Shown piece by piece: positions 13,392-24,840 of a stretch of DNA of 64,000 bases. The notes beneath the pieces were generated by a model. The model was not told the DNA's origin. It was given only the letters and a program-made list of their open reading frames with translations, and ran no database searches. The DNA lies in the NCBI GenBank assembly GCA_021234155.1, contig JAJEKV010000019.1:19467359-19531358 (forward strand). Reading direction: 5' to 3'. Source of the stretch: Isoetes taiwanensis (Eukaryota > Streptophyta > Lycopodiopsida > Isoetales > Isoetaceae). The translations under genes were made by a program, and so were the position numbers. How positions within the stretch are numbered: position 1 is the stretch's first letter; every line of letters begins with the position of its first letter.

Positions 13392-13664
13392 GGCTATGTT
13401 TAGATAATTTTAGAAGCACAAAATTACCAATAGCATTAGCATTATCTTCTTCTTGGTGGTCTTTTAATATTTGGTTATTGTGTTTGGTGATGGGGATTGG
13501 GGCCTAGTCCCTAGGTTTTAGGCTGATTTGTTGCCTTGCGCCAATGCCCAGATCCCATAGCTTGGATTGGGTTCCGTGGGCAGTAAAATTCATCTTATCT
13601 TATCTTATCTTATCTTATCTTATCTTATCTTATCTTATCTTATCTTATCTTATCTTATCTTATC
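13392..13664 (+). mobile_element. Short non-autonomous retroelement with (TTATC)n tail, copy 1
   Basis: Absent from the related sequence at 17452, where the flanks ACTGCCT and GTTGAAG are almost adjacent, so its limits are defined by an empty site. From about 13444 to the tail it matches a second copy at 24567-24734 (shared TCTTTTAATATTTGGTTATT). The 3' part has a potential hairpin (TCCCATAG with CGTGGG) followed by about 14 copies of TTATC. No tRNA-type A and B boxes are evident. It could be a SINE or a 5'-truncated 3' end of a LINE; its 3' end resembles that of the LINE at 13731-16256. Confidence 0.65.
13592..13664 (+). repeat. TTATC pentanucleotide microsatellite
   Basis: About 14.6 uninterrupted copies of the 5-bp unit, forming the tail of the short retroelement. 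A shorter array of the same unit ends the second copy near 24698-24734. Length is likely variable between individuals. Confidence 0.95.
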
Positions 13665-13730
13665 GTTGAAGTCATATATCATATGCTTGGCTTATCTCTT
13701 AGTTCAAGCATTTTAATAGTCAGATTCAGA

Positions 13731-16256
13731 ATAGAATAGAATATAGAATATATTTTATAGATCCCACAGACCAAGCCTATGGGACCCAAGTACAAAGAGA
13801 AGCGTATTACTACGAGGATTAAAGCCAGCCGAAGGGTTTAGGAAGAGCAACCAGTATTAACGTAAGGATGCTGACATCTTTACTGATTATACATAATCAC
13901 AAATGCAGTGAGGGTTAATGTCGGACGAGGGGGCATAAGCTGGCAGTAAAAGCATTATCCATTACCTCAGGAGGTGCAGTCCCCAACAAGCCTCACGAGG
14001 CCAGGTGCTCGATGGCTCATGCAAGGCGATGGGGCACAACTAGCAGAGCATCACCCAGAGCCGGATAATAGCAAATGCAGCGGGCGAGGCACGGAGGCGT
14101 GAACTTTCTGCATCCTCAATGGCGCCACGGTGGCAGCAGCGGCGGACTACTGTCCTCCGCGGCTCCGAATCCATCTCTCCACTGTCTCAATGCGGAGGTG
14201 GTGTGCACTGTCGCGAATGGAAAGCAATCACCTAGCGGCTTTTCATGGGTAGATGGGTGTAGCCGGTAGTGGTGGGCCCCTACGTGAGCATGGGATTAAC
14301 CTGCGTCTATAATTTGCCCACCTTGACATGTGGCAGGCCTCTGCATCCCAAAGCAGCCATGAAGCAAGCATCAAATCTTGCTTCAAGGCGGCGTTCATGA
14401 TGTATGCAGCGAGGTCCACATGCAGTGTGCACGCACATTCCATAGCGAGAACCCTTTGGGCTTGCTTGTCTTTCAGCTGAGGCTTTTGAGTCAGCTAGCG
14501 GGCCCATGCTGCCAAAGCAAAGGTTGGTAGGGCTATTCATAACCACCACCTTACGGAAGTAAATAATGTGGCGTTCAGTATGACCCTACGCCCTTAATGG
14601 AAGGAAGCACATCTCTTGAGCAAGATGCGATATTGGGACCGTGGATTTCCCTCCGATTGCGAGACGAAAGCCTTATTACTGCTCTAGATCGTTCCAAGTG
14701 GTGAGGGTCTTACTTGGCCCCATACGCCCCATAGGAGGACCGGTTCAACCAAGGTACTGAACAAGTGTGCTGGTGACCCCATGCATCTGACTCTTGCCTT
14801 GTGGTTGTTGTTTTTGCGTATTGCATCACAGGGGCTTCCGACTGCGGTGACCAGTAACTTTGATGGATGCATCGGTGTGTGGTATTAGAAAACTCAATGC
14901 CAAATACTTATAAAGGCAGGCCACCTCCACTACTGCCCTTGGTAAGTGAATGAGGCGTGGAGTCTTGGGATGATGGGACCAGCTGACACCCTTGTCTTGT
15001 AGAAGTTAACTCTCATGTTGAGTAATTGGCGAAAGTGTCCAAAGCATCGGGTGGCGTTGCATGTCTGGGGTATATGCGGCAGTCCAACATCATCGGCATA
15101 TATGAGTTGCGGATTATGTGGTGCATCAAGCTGGCGCCTCTCCCGTGCTGACTAGCCATTCTTCTAGTACGAGGGTCAATGTATTACTGAAAGCCAGAAA
15201 TTCGAGGATAAGGCAGCCACAACGGCACCCCAATGCTACTAACAACGGGCTCCCAAGCGATTATTGAGGCAGCCGGAGCAAGCCTCATTATATGAATGCG
15301 TATATAGCGTGCACGCCTGCAAATTCGGCGAAGTCCTAAACATCTCAATCGTCACAACTTATCGAGCAGCAATGTCAAAGCCTTTCGCGAAATCACAAAA
15401 CAGCAGTCTGAGATTGGCGTCCGGTCAGAGGCTATCCTCTATGAGTGTTAGCGAGGTGAAGATATGGTCAATAGTAGAATCTCAGGTAGGAAGCTTTTGC
15501 CCTGCGTCGCGACCCGCACTTCTGCATCCTGCTGCCCAAAGTGTCAATGGCCCGGCTCAAGAATCGACGAAGCAACTTGGCAAGGCGAGGCTGGCCATAG
15601 TAGTGCGATAGTTGGCTGGGTACGTGGGGGTCCCACTTTGTATATGGGCTGTAACTCTTGGTGTTAGTCGGTCTTGGGGAAGCCTTCTTTACGTACCTGT
15701 TGAAGAGTCGCGTGGCTTAGAAGCACCATTGGGGCCCGGCCCCACTTGAGAAGCTACGCACTGCATACCACCCAAATCTGCTTTGCCTTCGTTAGCGGCG
15801 TTGCGGGCCATTATGACATCCCCTTCCCCATTAATGACGGTGCTAGGCACAATGCAGCGAGGAGTCTTTGGTGCGGCTTCCCCATTGGGTCATCACAGTG
15901 CTGCAAGTATCTCACCCATTGTTCAGGGGTAATATTTCTGTGAGGCGTGCGGGCTTACTGAGACCTTTCTCTGCAGAAGGCCCTAGGGTGGCGGTCCTGA
16001 AGACCAAACATCTATTCTTTGGTGCTCATGAGGTACAGCTTTCTTGGTCTTGAGGAAGGAAGCGGTATTGGCCGGACTGACTGCTGAATGGTGGGAGTCG
16101 GCACTTGGCCGGAGCCATCGTTTGACTCCGACATTGATCATGAACCCGATGATTCTTGGGGAAGGTGTTCATTTGTGGATCGTCGAGGCGGTCTCTCCCA
16201 AAGCATCGTCCCTACCCTCAGAAGGAAAGAATTTGGTTGGTGGCGTCTGGCTGTTG
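13731..16256 (-). mobile_element. LINE (non-LTR retrotransposon), 5'-truncated and decayed
   Basis: Read on the minus strand, the interval encodes a broken reverse transcriptase. Near 15460-15280 there is IDHIFTSLTLIEDSL and then FCDFAKGFDIAAR, the first catalytic Asp block. The YADD catalytic box lies at 15089-15100 in the context QLIYADDVGLPHIP, followed by LLNMRVNFYKTRV. Several stops and frame changes interrupt the protein. The 3' end, at low coordinates, has a hairpin (13762-13769 paired with 13777-13784) and an ATTCT-type tail at 13731-13755. The uninterrupted repeat copy near 17520 marks the insertion point. At 2.5 kb it lacks the 5' end of a full LINE; no endonuclease domain was recognised. 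Confidence 0.8.
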
Positions 16257-16365
16257 GAAGTGTACTTCGTGGGAAGAAAAGGATCACGATTTGGAGCTAT
16301 TGTACATCTATGTCTTGCTATATGGTAGGTGATATTGCGTGTGGCAAAGAAAAATGATTGGTATC
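16256..16365. repeat. Right part of diverged repeat copy 1
   Basis: Resumes the similarity to 17521-17625 exactly where the LINE ends. Shared landmarks are GGGAAGAAAAGG, GATTTGGAG, TGTACATCTAT and GATATTG. It shows that repeat copy 1 was continuous before the LINE inserted. Confidence 0.7.
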
Positions 16366-17049
16366 ATGACAGAGGTTACACGAGAATGAGGTTAAGCAAT
16401 GAAATAAGAACATCTTTGTTTCTTAGAATGCAAAAGACTTTGATTTTTCGCGATAATCTACTACAATGCTTCTCCATGCCTTCGGTTAAGCTTCTTGCTC
16501 TACAAGCTGGCGTTAAACTCATGGCCATATCGTGAGAAGGAAGGACTGACTACAGGTACCCTATCGTCAAAAGGTTAGTGTTTGAACTTTGAACTTTACG
16601 ATTTCTAGATAATAAAAGAAGCGGATAAATTAGGTTTTGCCCAGTCTAGTTGTAGGCTTTGAAATAGAGAGCTGCTATACAATTTATAGTTTGGCTGGAA
16701 TAGGTCTATAAGTTAAGTCTAATGTGCAACTCCATTGGATAACAAACAATTATACAGATATTTTTGCAGACATTACGTAAAGCAGTTCTTTTTTTTTCAT
16801 AATTATAAGTTTGTTTCCCATACTACAGCTGGTTTTCAACTTTGGGTTGTCCCATGCATAATTCTAAAACGACATCTGCTTGTTGCATGTTGCAAGGTCA
16901 TATGTATATCTAGCGCTATTTATTGGTTATTGGGCATAAACAACATACAGCAGTTGGAGTAGCGGAGAATAGCTTTTATTAGGAGTTGAAATTTAGGCGG
17001 CGTTGCATATAGGTTATAAGGTATATAGATGGTTAGTTGCACACTTGTC
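16366..17049. other. Spacer between the two repeat copies
   Basis: AT-rich, with several short open frames but no recognisable coding, repeat or promoter feature. Confidence 0.4.
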
Positions 17050-17625
17050 ACCGATCTTGACATCCATATGATAGGCAGAACTGCCGGATATACTAGATTA
17101 TTCGCCTCAATTGGTTGCATGGTTCTTGAAATGCTTGCTAGCTGTTTGTTAGTTTCTTTATCAGCTTGCCTAGGTAATAAGTTAGTCATACAGGTGGCTC
17201 CAGCACAGGTCTTTGTAGGACAGGATGCAGCTAATATTGGTGGTAGATTATCAATGGTGTTAAGTCAGGTTACTCGACTCCTAAATGCTTTCCTTTTCTT
17301 GTTGCTCTATTGTTTTTGGTGAGCGTAATAGAGGTCTTCTGTTGGGGCTGGACCGCTTTGCACAGGTGCAGGTTGCAGGCAGCTTGAAGGGGTTTGCATG
17401 GCTATAGTTTATTACATAAGCCAGGCTCTCGTAATAAGAGATAAAACTGCCTTATGGTTGAAGTTATGTACCATATGCTTGGCTTATCTCTTAGTCCAAG
17501 CATTTCAATAGGCAGATTCAGAAGTATTCTCGTGGGGAAGAAAAGGTTATGATTTGGAGTTGTACATCTATTTACTCCTAAATGAGCTGGAAATGATATT
17601 GTGTATTGGCAAAAGAAAAAAATGA
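17050..17625. repeat. Diverged repeat copy 2, uninterrupted (empty site)
   Basis: Collinear with 13100-13391, 13665-13730 and 16256-16365 joined together. It therefore represents the state before both insertions in copy 1. Differences from copy 1 are numerous small substitutions and indels, so the duplication is old. Confidence 0.7.
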
Positions 17626-17658
17626 AGTATATTTTATCTGTTTGCTCGCCTTAATTTT

Positions 17659-18125
17659 CTGCAGTGTTAAATAATCGGTGGTCAGGCCGTATACTATTTC
17701 ATGACCCTAAAGCCGAGACCAATAAACACCTTCCTAAGCAGCATCTACATTGTTCAATATGCATAGTCGTGACAGAAATCCTGACTGAGTGGAGGATACG
17801 GAATTAACAAGAATGTCCCGAAGCTTTTGTGCATAAGTCTTGGCAAAGATCTTATACACAGAAGATAGCAAGGTAATTATGTGCCAATCTGAAATTGATA
17901 AAGGCTCCTTGCCCTTGAGAATGAGAGAAATGCATCATGAGTTAATAATTTTGTCTAGATGCCTCTGCCGCTCAAAATCTAGAAAGGCATCGTACACACC
18001 ATCACCAACCCAGTCCTAGAACCCCTGAAAGGACTCCATGGGAATACCGTCAATTCCAGGACACTTTTCTTTTCAAAAGGAAGATATCATCTGCCAGATC
18101 ATTCACCGTAATCTCTGCTTCTAAA
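17659..18125 (-). pseudogene. LINE reverse transcriptase fragment, L1-like
   Basis: On the minus strand one frame from 18063 down to 17659 carries PGIDGIPMESFQGF, then ISLILKGKEPLSISDWHIIT, SSVYKIFAKTYAQKLRD and SSTQSGF. These are the N-terminal conserved blocks of non-LTR reverse transcriptases (compare the usual IPK...ISD.RPISL...KI.AK...Q.GF order). The frame is cut by four stops, and a one-base shift upstream separates AEITVNDLADDIFLL. The YADD box is absent, so this is an internal fragment. It differs from the neighbouring LINE at 13731-16256 and looks closer to the element at 61717. Confidence 0.85.
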
Positions 18126-19599
18126 TGGAAAAGGTGTCAAAATTTGATAAATCATTATCTAATACCCCACCTTTGCGATCTTAATGCTCTATATTATTCT
18201 CACGACCATTAACATACTCTATATCATGTACAAGGACTCAAACTATGCTTTGTGTCAGGACCTTTCCATCTTCTACGTATTCTAAACAGGTGCGCATTGG
18301 ACTATCTCGGTCATCGGCGTCGATCTTATGCCCTACAGCATTTGTTGAAGCCTCTCGTTTCGATTATGATCGTCTATGACTGGGGTCGCTTATGAATTTG
18401 AAATATGAAATACGAGTGCACAAGGTTTTGGATTATGGGTATGGGAACTTAAACCTCTACCAAAATAATTCAATATCCTAATAAAAATGCTTTGCCAATA
18501 TAACCAACTAGCTAATGTTAAAATTTTTCTCCATTGGATCTATTTTTCTCTATTGCCATGATCTATGGTTTTAGATATTGTCATTTATACATCCTGATCA
18601 AATTGATCTGGAGCCTCCTGTTTTTGTGCTATATATTATGACATATGGATTAAATGCAGACAAGGCAAAATAAGTTCATAAAAATCCTTGAATAGAATGC
18701 AGGAATCAAAGTCACTTTTATGTCTAAAGGAGGGGGAAAGAAAGGTGAAAGAAAACTAATCAAAATATATTATCTCTAAGACTTTGAAACATATTACCAA
18801 TGATTTAGATATTTGAGTAGGACTGACACGTTGTGGATCCACTACTATAGGGAAGGATAACTCAAGGAGGTGCTAAGGATGGCATCCAAAGATGTTAGAT
18901 GTCTTTAATTTGCAACACCTCAACAATTGTAGAGATTGAGAATTTAACGAGTATCGTGATAGAAAGTGCTGCAGTGCGATGAAGTACATGCTTGCACCGT
19001 GATGGGAAATGCCTACAAATGGCAGTATTCTAGACCCTAAAGCTTGAATCAAAAGACGTATGTAAGGAGAAGGAAAATCTCATGTAGTATACCGCAAGGA
19101 GATGCCAGGTTTAGGACCTATCCATGAATGACCTGCAAATTTCAAGCAATAGGTAAATGTCAAAAAGAATATTCATGGATTTTTTTTTGAGAAACGAGGC
19201 CAATTGGCCAAATACGATATATTTCTAGAATATTCTCCCACCCACCACACACGAGGGACAACAACCCAAAAACTAGAACTGAAGATTAACATATAAATTC
19301 TTGGACATGCAATGGTTAAATTGGGAACAAAAAAAAAAGGCAAGAACTCCGATACTCATTTGCAAGCCGTGTAGAATATTCCACTATATTCCTATCACAA
19401 CCATAGAATGGGGAAACACAGAATGAGTAGCATCGTATATAGTTCGTAGGAAAGACTGCGAGCCACATGCAGGCAACCTTAGAAGAAAAGGGAAGAGCTA
19501 GTATAGTAGTAGTAAAGAAGAAAAAGGACGCGGAGTATAAGGGTTCTAAGACAAGATGTTGCAAAGTGGATCTACCTGTAAATGTATGAAGATACCATT
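18126..19599. other. Intergenic region upstream of actin
   Basis: No gene recognised. A run of nine T at about 19180 followed by GAGAAACGAGGCC could be the antisense 3' end of another polyA retroelement, but no target duplication was found. The remainder is AT-rich with short, unconvincing open frames. Confidence 0.35.
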
Positions 19600-20575
19600 A
19601 AAAAATGGGGGATACCTTGACAACAAGCATGGACATGCCCATTGGCCCATGAATGATCAACTCCACGTTCTGTGCCAGGTACACACACGCCATCCAACGG
19701 TCCAGATCTCCGCTTTCTCCTCGTATGTGAGCCGCACGCTCTTCCACTTCATCCCATCCGTTGGCCCGACGGACGGTCCCGATGCAGCATCGTTTTGTGT
19801 AAGAGCACGTAGTCAAGCCGAGTACTTAGTGCAAATCGAACCTCGGCGAAGGACTTAAAGAAGCCCTTTTCACACACGGCGCCGGCAGACTAGAGTAAGA
19901 GAGCGAGGGAAAGGATCTTCGAAGCAGAATAATCGTTCGCCTCGCTTCCTTGACGCCGATCCAGGTCTGAATCTATGCATTTTTCTCTTGCTCTGTCCGA
20001 TCCAAGCTTATCTCCTTGCCCCAAGTTTCTTTCTTTTTTCGTCTGCTTCTTCTAGATCTGTTTTTCCTTCATTTTATAGTTAGATTTGTTTTGGGTTCCT
20101 TGTTTTGTTGCCTTTCTTTCATACGTTCCTCACTTTCGGACTCGATCTGTTTGAGCTCAAATGTCTTGATGGAGAATCATATATCTGGTATTCAAAACTT
20201 TACTGAGAAATCCGATCTGATTATCTTCGGCTCGATTCTATTTTGGAAACCTTTAAGAGGCATTTTTGGAACATTGAAACAAATTGGATAAGGCAGCTGG
20301 ATGCGATATGCAAATAGATCACTGGGCCTGTTTCATCCGAAGATAGATCGGTGTTGGCGTTTTTGTTAAATTGACAACTAAAACGATAGTTGGTTTTCCC
20401 TCGATATGGACGGCTATGTTATCTTCTGTCCTTTTTGTAAAAAAGAATGATTGGAGGTCTTAGTTGTTTTGATAGATACTCATTACCTATCATCTGCAGT
20501 GATAAGTGTCCGGCTAAGTTTCTAACATGTACTTACGTCTAAACTTATTTAAGACTTCATTGCAGATTTCTAAAA
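19600..20575 (+). promoter_or_regulatory. Actin promoter region, 5' leader and leader intron
   Basis: A GC-richer block at 19630-19960 contains TGGGCC-type (site II-like) motifs around 19637-19649 on the complementary strand. The leader exon appears to end at 19964 (ATCCAG followed by GTCTGA). A leader intron of about 600 bp, T-rich throughout, ends at 20565 (TTGCAG), 10 bp before the ATG. A leader intron just upstream of the start codon is a standard feature of plant actin genes and commonly raises expression. The open frame at 19556-19858 lies in the promoter/leader and is not considered a gene. Confidence 0.65.
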
Positions 20576-21970
<1,395 letters not shown>

Positions 21971-22330
21971 ACTGGTGTTCTGACATTCTAGCATAAAAAA
22001 GGAAAAGCATGCAGCGTAGTGGGCCTATTGATTTGGTCTACCACCTACAAGGGGGCAGTGTATAATTTTTGTAATTTTTTCTGTGATGGTGTTCAATTTT
22101 GGGGGGTAGTCCAGTTTCTAGGAGTTCCCTTTTATTTACGAGAATTCTGTCGGAGGTATAAATATAAGTATTGATGAAAGGTTAAGGTCTCTGCCCTTTT
22201 GCAGGTGCCATTAATATTGTGACCATATATATGACTATTATTCTTCACGATTAATTCAAAATCCACATTTGTCTTGGTTTTTATATAAGACCTGTGTATT
22301 GTGACTAATGTTTGTCAAAGATGTTGGATT
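21971..22330 (+). other. Actin 3' untranslated region and downstream flank
   Basis: T-rich sequence after the TAG at 21968-21970, including TGTAATTTTTTCTG near 22070 and TATAAATATAAG near 22157. The transcript probably ends within the first 200-300 bp. Confidence 0.45.
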
Positions 22331-22479
22331 CCTTAGGATTAGTTTGTTTTGGTCTCATTGGAGGCTGTAGCACTGAAAATTTTGATAGTTAAAGCTTTTA
22401 TTTAATACTCCTTAGGACTAGTTTGTTTTGGTCTCATTGGAGGCTGTAGCACTGAAAATTTTGATAGTTAAAGCTTTTC
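22331..22479. repeat. Tandem duplication, 79-bp period
   Basis: Copy 1 starts at 22331 and copy 2 at 22410. About 70 bp (CCTTAGG through AAAGCTTTT) match with a single substitution (ATT versus ACT), so the duplication is recent. Confidence 0.95.
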
Positions 22480-22980
22480 TTGTTGAAGATTCTTTTCAAG
22501 TTAAAAGCAGATTCTTGTTGAAGATGTGCGTAGGAGCAATTTGAAATGGCTTTGCAGATGATTTTTTTTTGGTAAAATGTGAAAATTGTCATTTCTTTTT
22601 ATCTTTGAAATTTATGTATTTATAGTGGTTCGTGTGTGGCCTTAATTCTCTTAAAGTGTGCAATTCAGAGGATGGTCGCAACCACGTTCCAAATTAAAAG
22701 TGCTATTGCTACTAGGAGCCAAGTTCGAAGCCTCGTTTGTCGTAGCAAAAACAATTGATCAAAAAAAGTTCACAATCAATCATAGGACATTTCATGTATG
22801 GTCACAAAAGACTTTAAAAATATAAAAACAACCTATTGCTATTTTTTAATGAAATCGTTTGCTTCATTGTGCTCGTTATAGCAAAAAATGGCTTGAATCA
22901 TATTTCTAGCTTCATGAATCACCATCCATTAGTCAAGGCCAACCTTTACCAGCAACATGGGAGTAGCAATACGGTATGAG
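22480..22980. other. AT-rich intergenic DNA
   Basis: No coding or structured element recognised. Confidence 0.4.
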
Positions 22981-23096
22981 TCAAAACAACACGATTTGCG
23001 ATGATGAGCAATGGCTCAGTTTGAAGAATTTCAATCACTCAAAACAACACGATTTGTGATGATGAGCAATGGCTTGGTTTGAAGAATTTCAATCAC
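22981..23096. repeat. Tandem duplication, 58-bp period
   Basis: Copies at 22981-23038 and 23039-23096 differ at only three positions; both contain GATGATGAGCAATGGCT. Confidence 0.95.
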
Positions 23097-23187
23097 TCAT
23101 TCAGGAGGAGCACCTTTTCTTATATCATATTAGTTAAACTATAAGCAAACTATTTAGTTTTGTGGGACAATCAAAGTTCACAGTTTT

Positions 23188-23233
23188 GTTCTAAATTTGA
23201 CACTATCGATGTTCTAAATTTGACACTATCGAA
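23188..23233. repeat. Tandem duplication, 23-bp period
   Basis: The unit TTCTAAATTTGACACTATCG occurs twice, at 23188-23210 and 23211-23233, identical except at the last base. Confidence 0.95.
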
Positions 23234-23840
23234 TTTACAGTGACTATGCAAGTAGTTTGGTGCTACTGTTCACATCTTTAATATTCTCAACAAAGAAGCA
23301 CCAATGTTTGTTATGCCCTAATACTTCTACTTCTTGGCTATAAATCAGTTCAGTTGTGCCATTTTTCAAAATCCTTATGCAAAGGGAACACTACAATTGT
23401 TTTCAATTTCTAACAATTTGAATGTTAGCAAATTCAATATTTAAACAAGAATAGCAAATGTATGCCCGCAATTGGATAAACATGTGGCAATAGGTAGTAC
23501 AAATAAGGCTAGTAAACGCGTGTCTGACATTGCCACATATAATTTGAGGTTTAAGTGTTAATAGGATCGTGATATTAAAGACCAATATAGGTAAGTCAAC
23601 AATGATTGTAGATCATTTGTTGGATTTAAATGCTTTTGACTATAACATGACATAGAGATAAATTCAAGACATCTTCCCAAGTCCCCAGGGGTATATAAGA
23701 TGCACTTGATGTACAACTAATGATTGAACCACAATCCATGATTTGACGCCAAGCGGATGGCCATATCATCTAAAATCGCTCGAAAAAAGCACACTTAAAT
23801 TCCGCTTTTGTTATGAGCAAAAAGGGATGGAAATGATTTA
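23234..23840. other. AT-rich intergenic DNA
   Basis: No gene recognised; the 60-codon antisense frame at 23403-23585 has no supporting features. Confidence 0.4.
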
Positions 23841-23864
23841 AAAAAAAATGGAATAATTGGCCAC

Positions 23865-23881
23865 TCCTCCTTTTGTAATTT
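23865..23881. repeat. Target-site duplication, left copy
   Basis: TCCTCCTTTTGTAATTT here is repeated perfectly at 24207-24223 on the other side of the LINE fragment. Confidence 0.9.
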
Positions 23882-24206
23882 TTTTTTTTTTGAAGAACTG
23901 TGTCACCAATATATTAAAAGAATGGTAATGTTACAAAGCAAGTGAGGAGGAAGGAGAAGCGCCCCCAAAGAAGCAGTGATACCTCGACACTCCACGAAAA
24001 GCAAACTCCCATGAGAAAAGCGCAACTCTCTTCTTTGTACAAGCCAGGCCATCACCATCTACAACACCCAAGTCCGGATTAAATGGCAAACTTCGGCTCA
24101 ACTACTCAGGGAACACGAGCTTTGGAATAAGCTTGTACACGAGTCGAGGAATGTTGCTGTTTCTTTGAATCCTGAAAAGATCCACAACCGTCGCCGCTTC
24201 CAAATA
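23882..24206 (-). mobile_element. 5'-truncated polyA LINE 3' fragment with target duplication
   Basis: Flanked by the perfect 17-bp repeat at 23865-23881 and 24207-24223. The T run at 23879-23891, next to the left repeat, is the antisense polyA tail, so the element reads on the minus strand. About 325 bp remain, with degraded coding-like sequence and then a 3' region ending in the tail. Perfect target duplication, polyA and 5' truncation are the signature of target-primed reverse transcription by an L1-type LINE. It inserted into one unit of the minisatellite. Confidence 0.85.
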
Positions 24207-24223
24207 TCCTCCTTTTGTAATTT
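24207..24223. repeat. Target-site duplication, right copy
   Basis: Perfect second copy of the 17-bp sequence at 23865-23881. Confidence 0.9.
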
Positions 24224-24566
24224 GTTAAATTAATATCCTCTTATTGAAAATTCATTTATTTATACCCCATTTAGTATAGGCAATGTTCATACTCTATGAA
24301 AACAATCCCCCTTTTGTGATTTTGTAAATAAATATCCTCTTATTTGAACAAATTTGTACCCTATTTTGATATGCAGTATTTCATACCCCATTTCTCAGTC
24401 AAAGTTTGTGTCTTATGTATTCTCCTTTGTGATTCTGTGAATTAATATCCTCATATTTGAAATTTATTCATTTGTCCCCAATTTTCATATGCATAGTTCA
24501 TACCCCATTTCTCATAATCAATGTTCATATCCATTTCGGCAACAATCCCCCCTTTGTAAAATTTTT

Positions 24567-24734
24567 AATCTTCTTCGTGGTAGTCTTTTAATATTTGGTT
24601 ATTGTGTTTGGTGATGGGGCCTAGTCCCCAGGTTTTAGATGGGTTGTTCCCCTTGCATGTGCCGTCCCATAACGGGTTCCCGTGGACATAAAAATCCATC
24701 TTATCTTATCTTATCTTATCTTATCTTATCTTAT
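24567..24734 (+). mobile_element. Short non-autonomous retroelement with (TTATC)n tail, copy 2
   Basis: Matches 13444-13664: TCTTTTAATATTTGGTTATT, GTGTTTGGTGATGGGG, CCTAGTCCC, AGGTTTTAG, TCCCATA and the TTATC array. It begins about 50 bp later than copy 1, so one copy is 5'-truncated or the families differ at the 5' end. It has replaced or split the minisatellite at AATATCCTC/TTATTTGAA. Confidence 0.7.
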
Positions 24735-24840
24735 TTGAAAATTAGCTTATTTTTGTTCATATCCCATTCCTCACAATCGACGTTCCCTTTTTAAATCCTA
24801 TCATTTGATTTTGTAAATTGATATACTCTGTATTAAATAT

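Larger units (their letters stand above)
13100..13730. repeat. Left part of diverged repeat copy 1 (interrupted)
   Basis: This segment is similar to 17050-17520. Shared landmarks include GCATGGCTATAGTTTATTAC (13336 and 17396), GTAATAAGAGATAA and ATATGCTTGGCTTATCTCTT (13681 and 17473). Similarity is strong from about 13240 and patchy from 13100. In this copy it is broken by an insertion at 13392-13664 and again at about 13731. What the repeat originally was is not clear; no coding is visible. Confidence 0.7.
23841..24840. repeat. Degenerate minisatellite, unit about 125 bp
   Basis: Successive units share the order CCTTTTGTGATTTTGTAAAT, AATATCCTCTTATTTGAA, TACCCCATTT, ATGCATAGTTCATACCCC and CAATGTTCATA. 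About four to five diverged units are visible once two inserted retroelements (23882-24206 and 24567-24734) are removed. It is noncoding. Confidence 0.7.

Noticed and set aside
13592-13664. Independent microsatellite or CRISPR-like array
   Set aside because: The units are 5 bp with no spacers, and the array is the tail of a retroelement as shown by the second copy at 24698-24734.
16044-16357. Overlapping 89-94 codon plus-strand frames
   Set aside because: They lie mostly opposite the minus-strand LINE and cross its 5' edge at 16256; no conserved feature supports them.
19556-19858. 100-codon open frame upstream of actin
   Set aside because: It falls in the actin promoter/leader, has no recognisable domain and ends just before the inferred leader exon.
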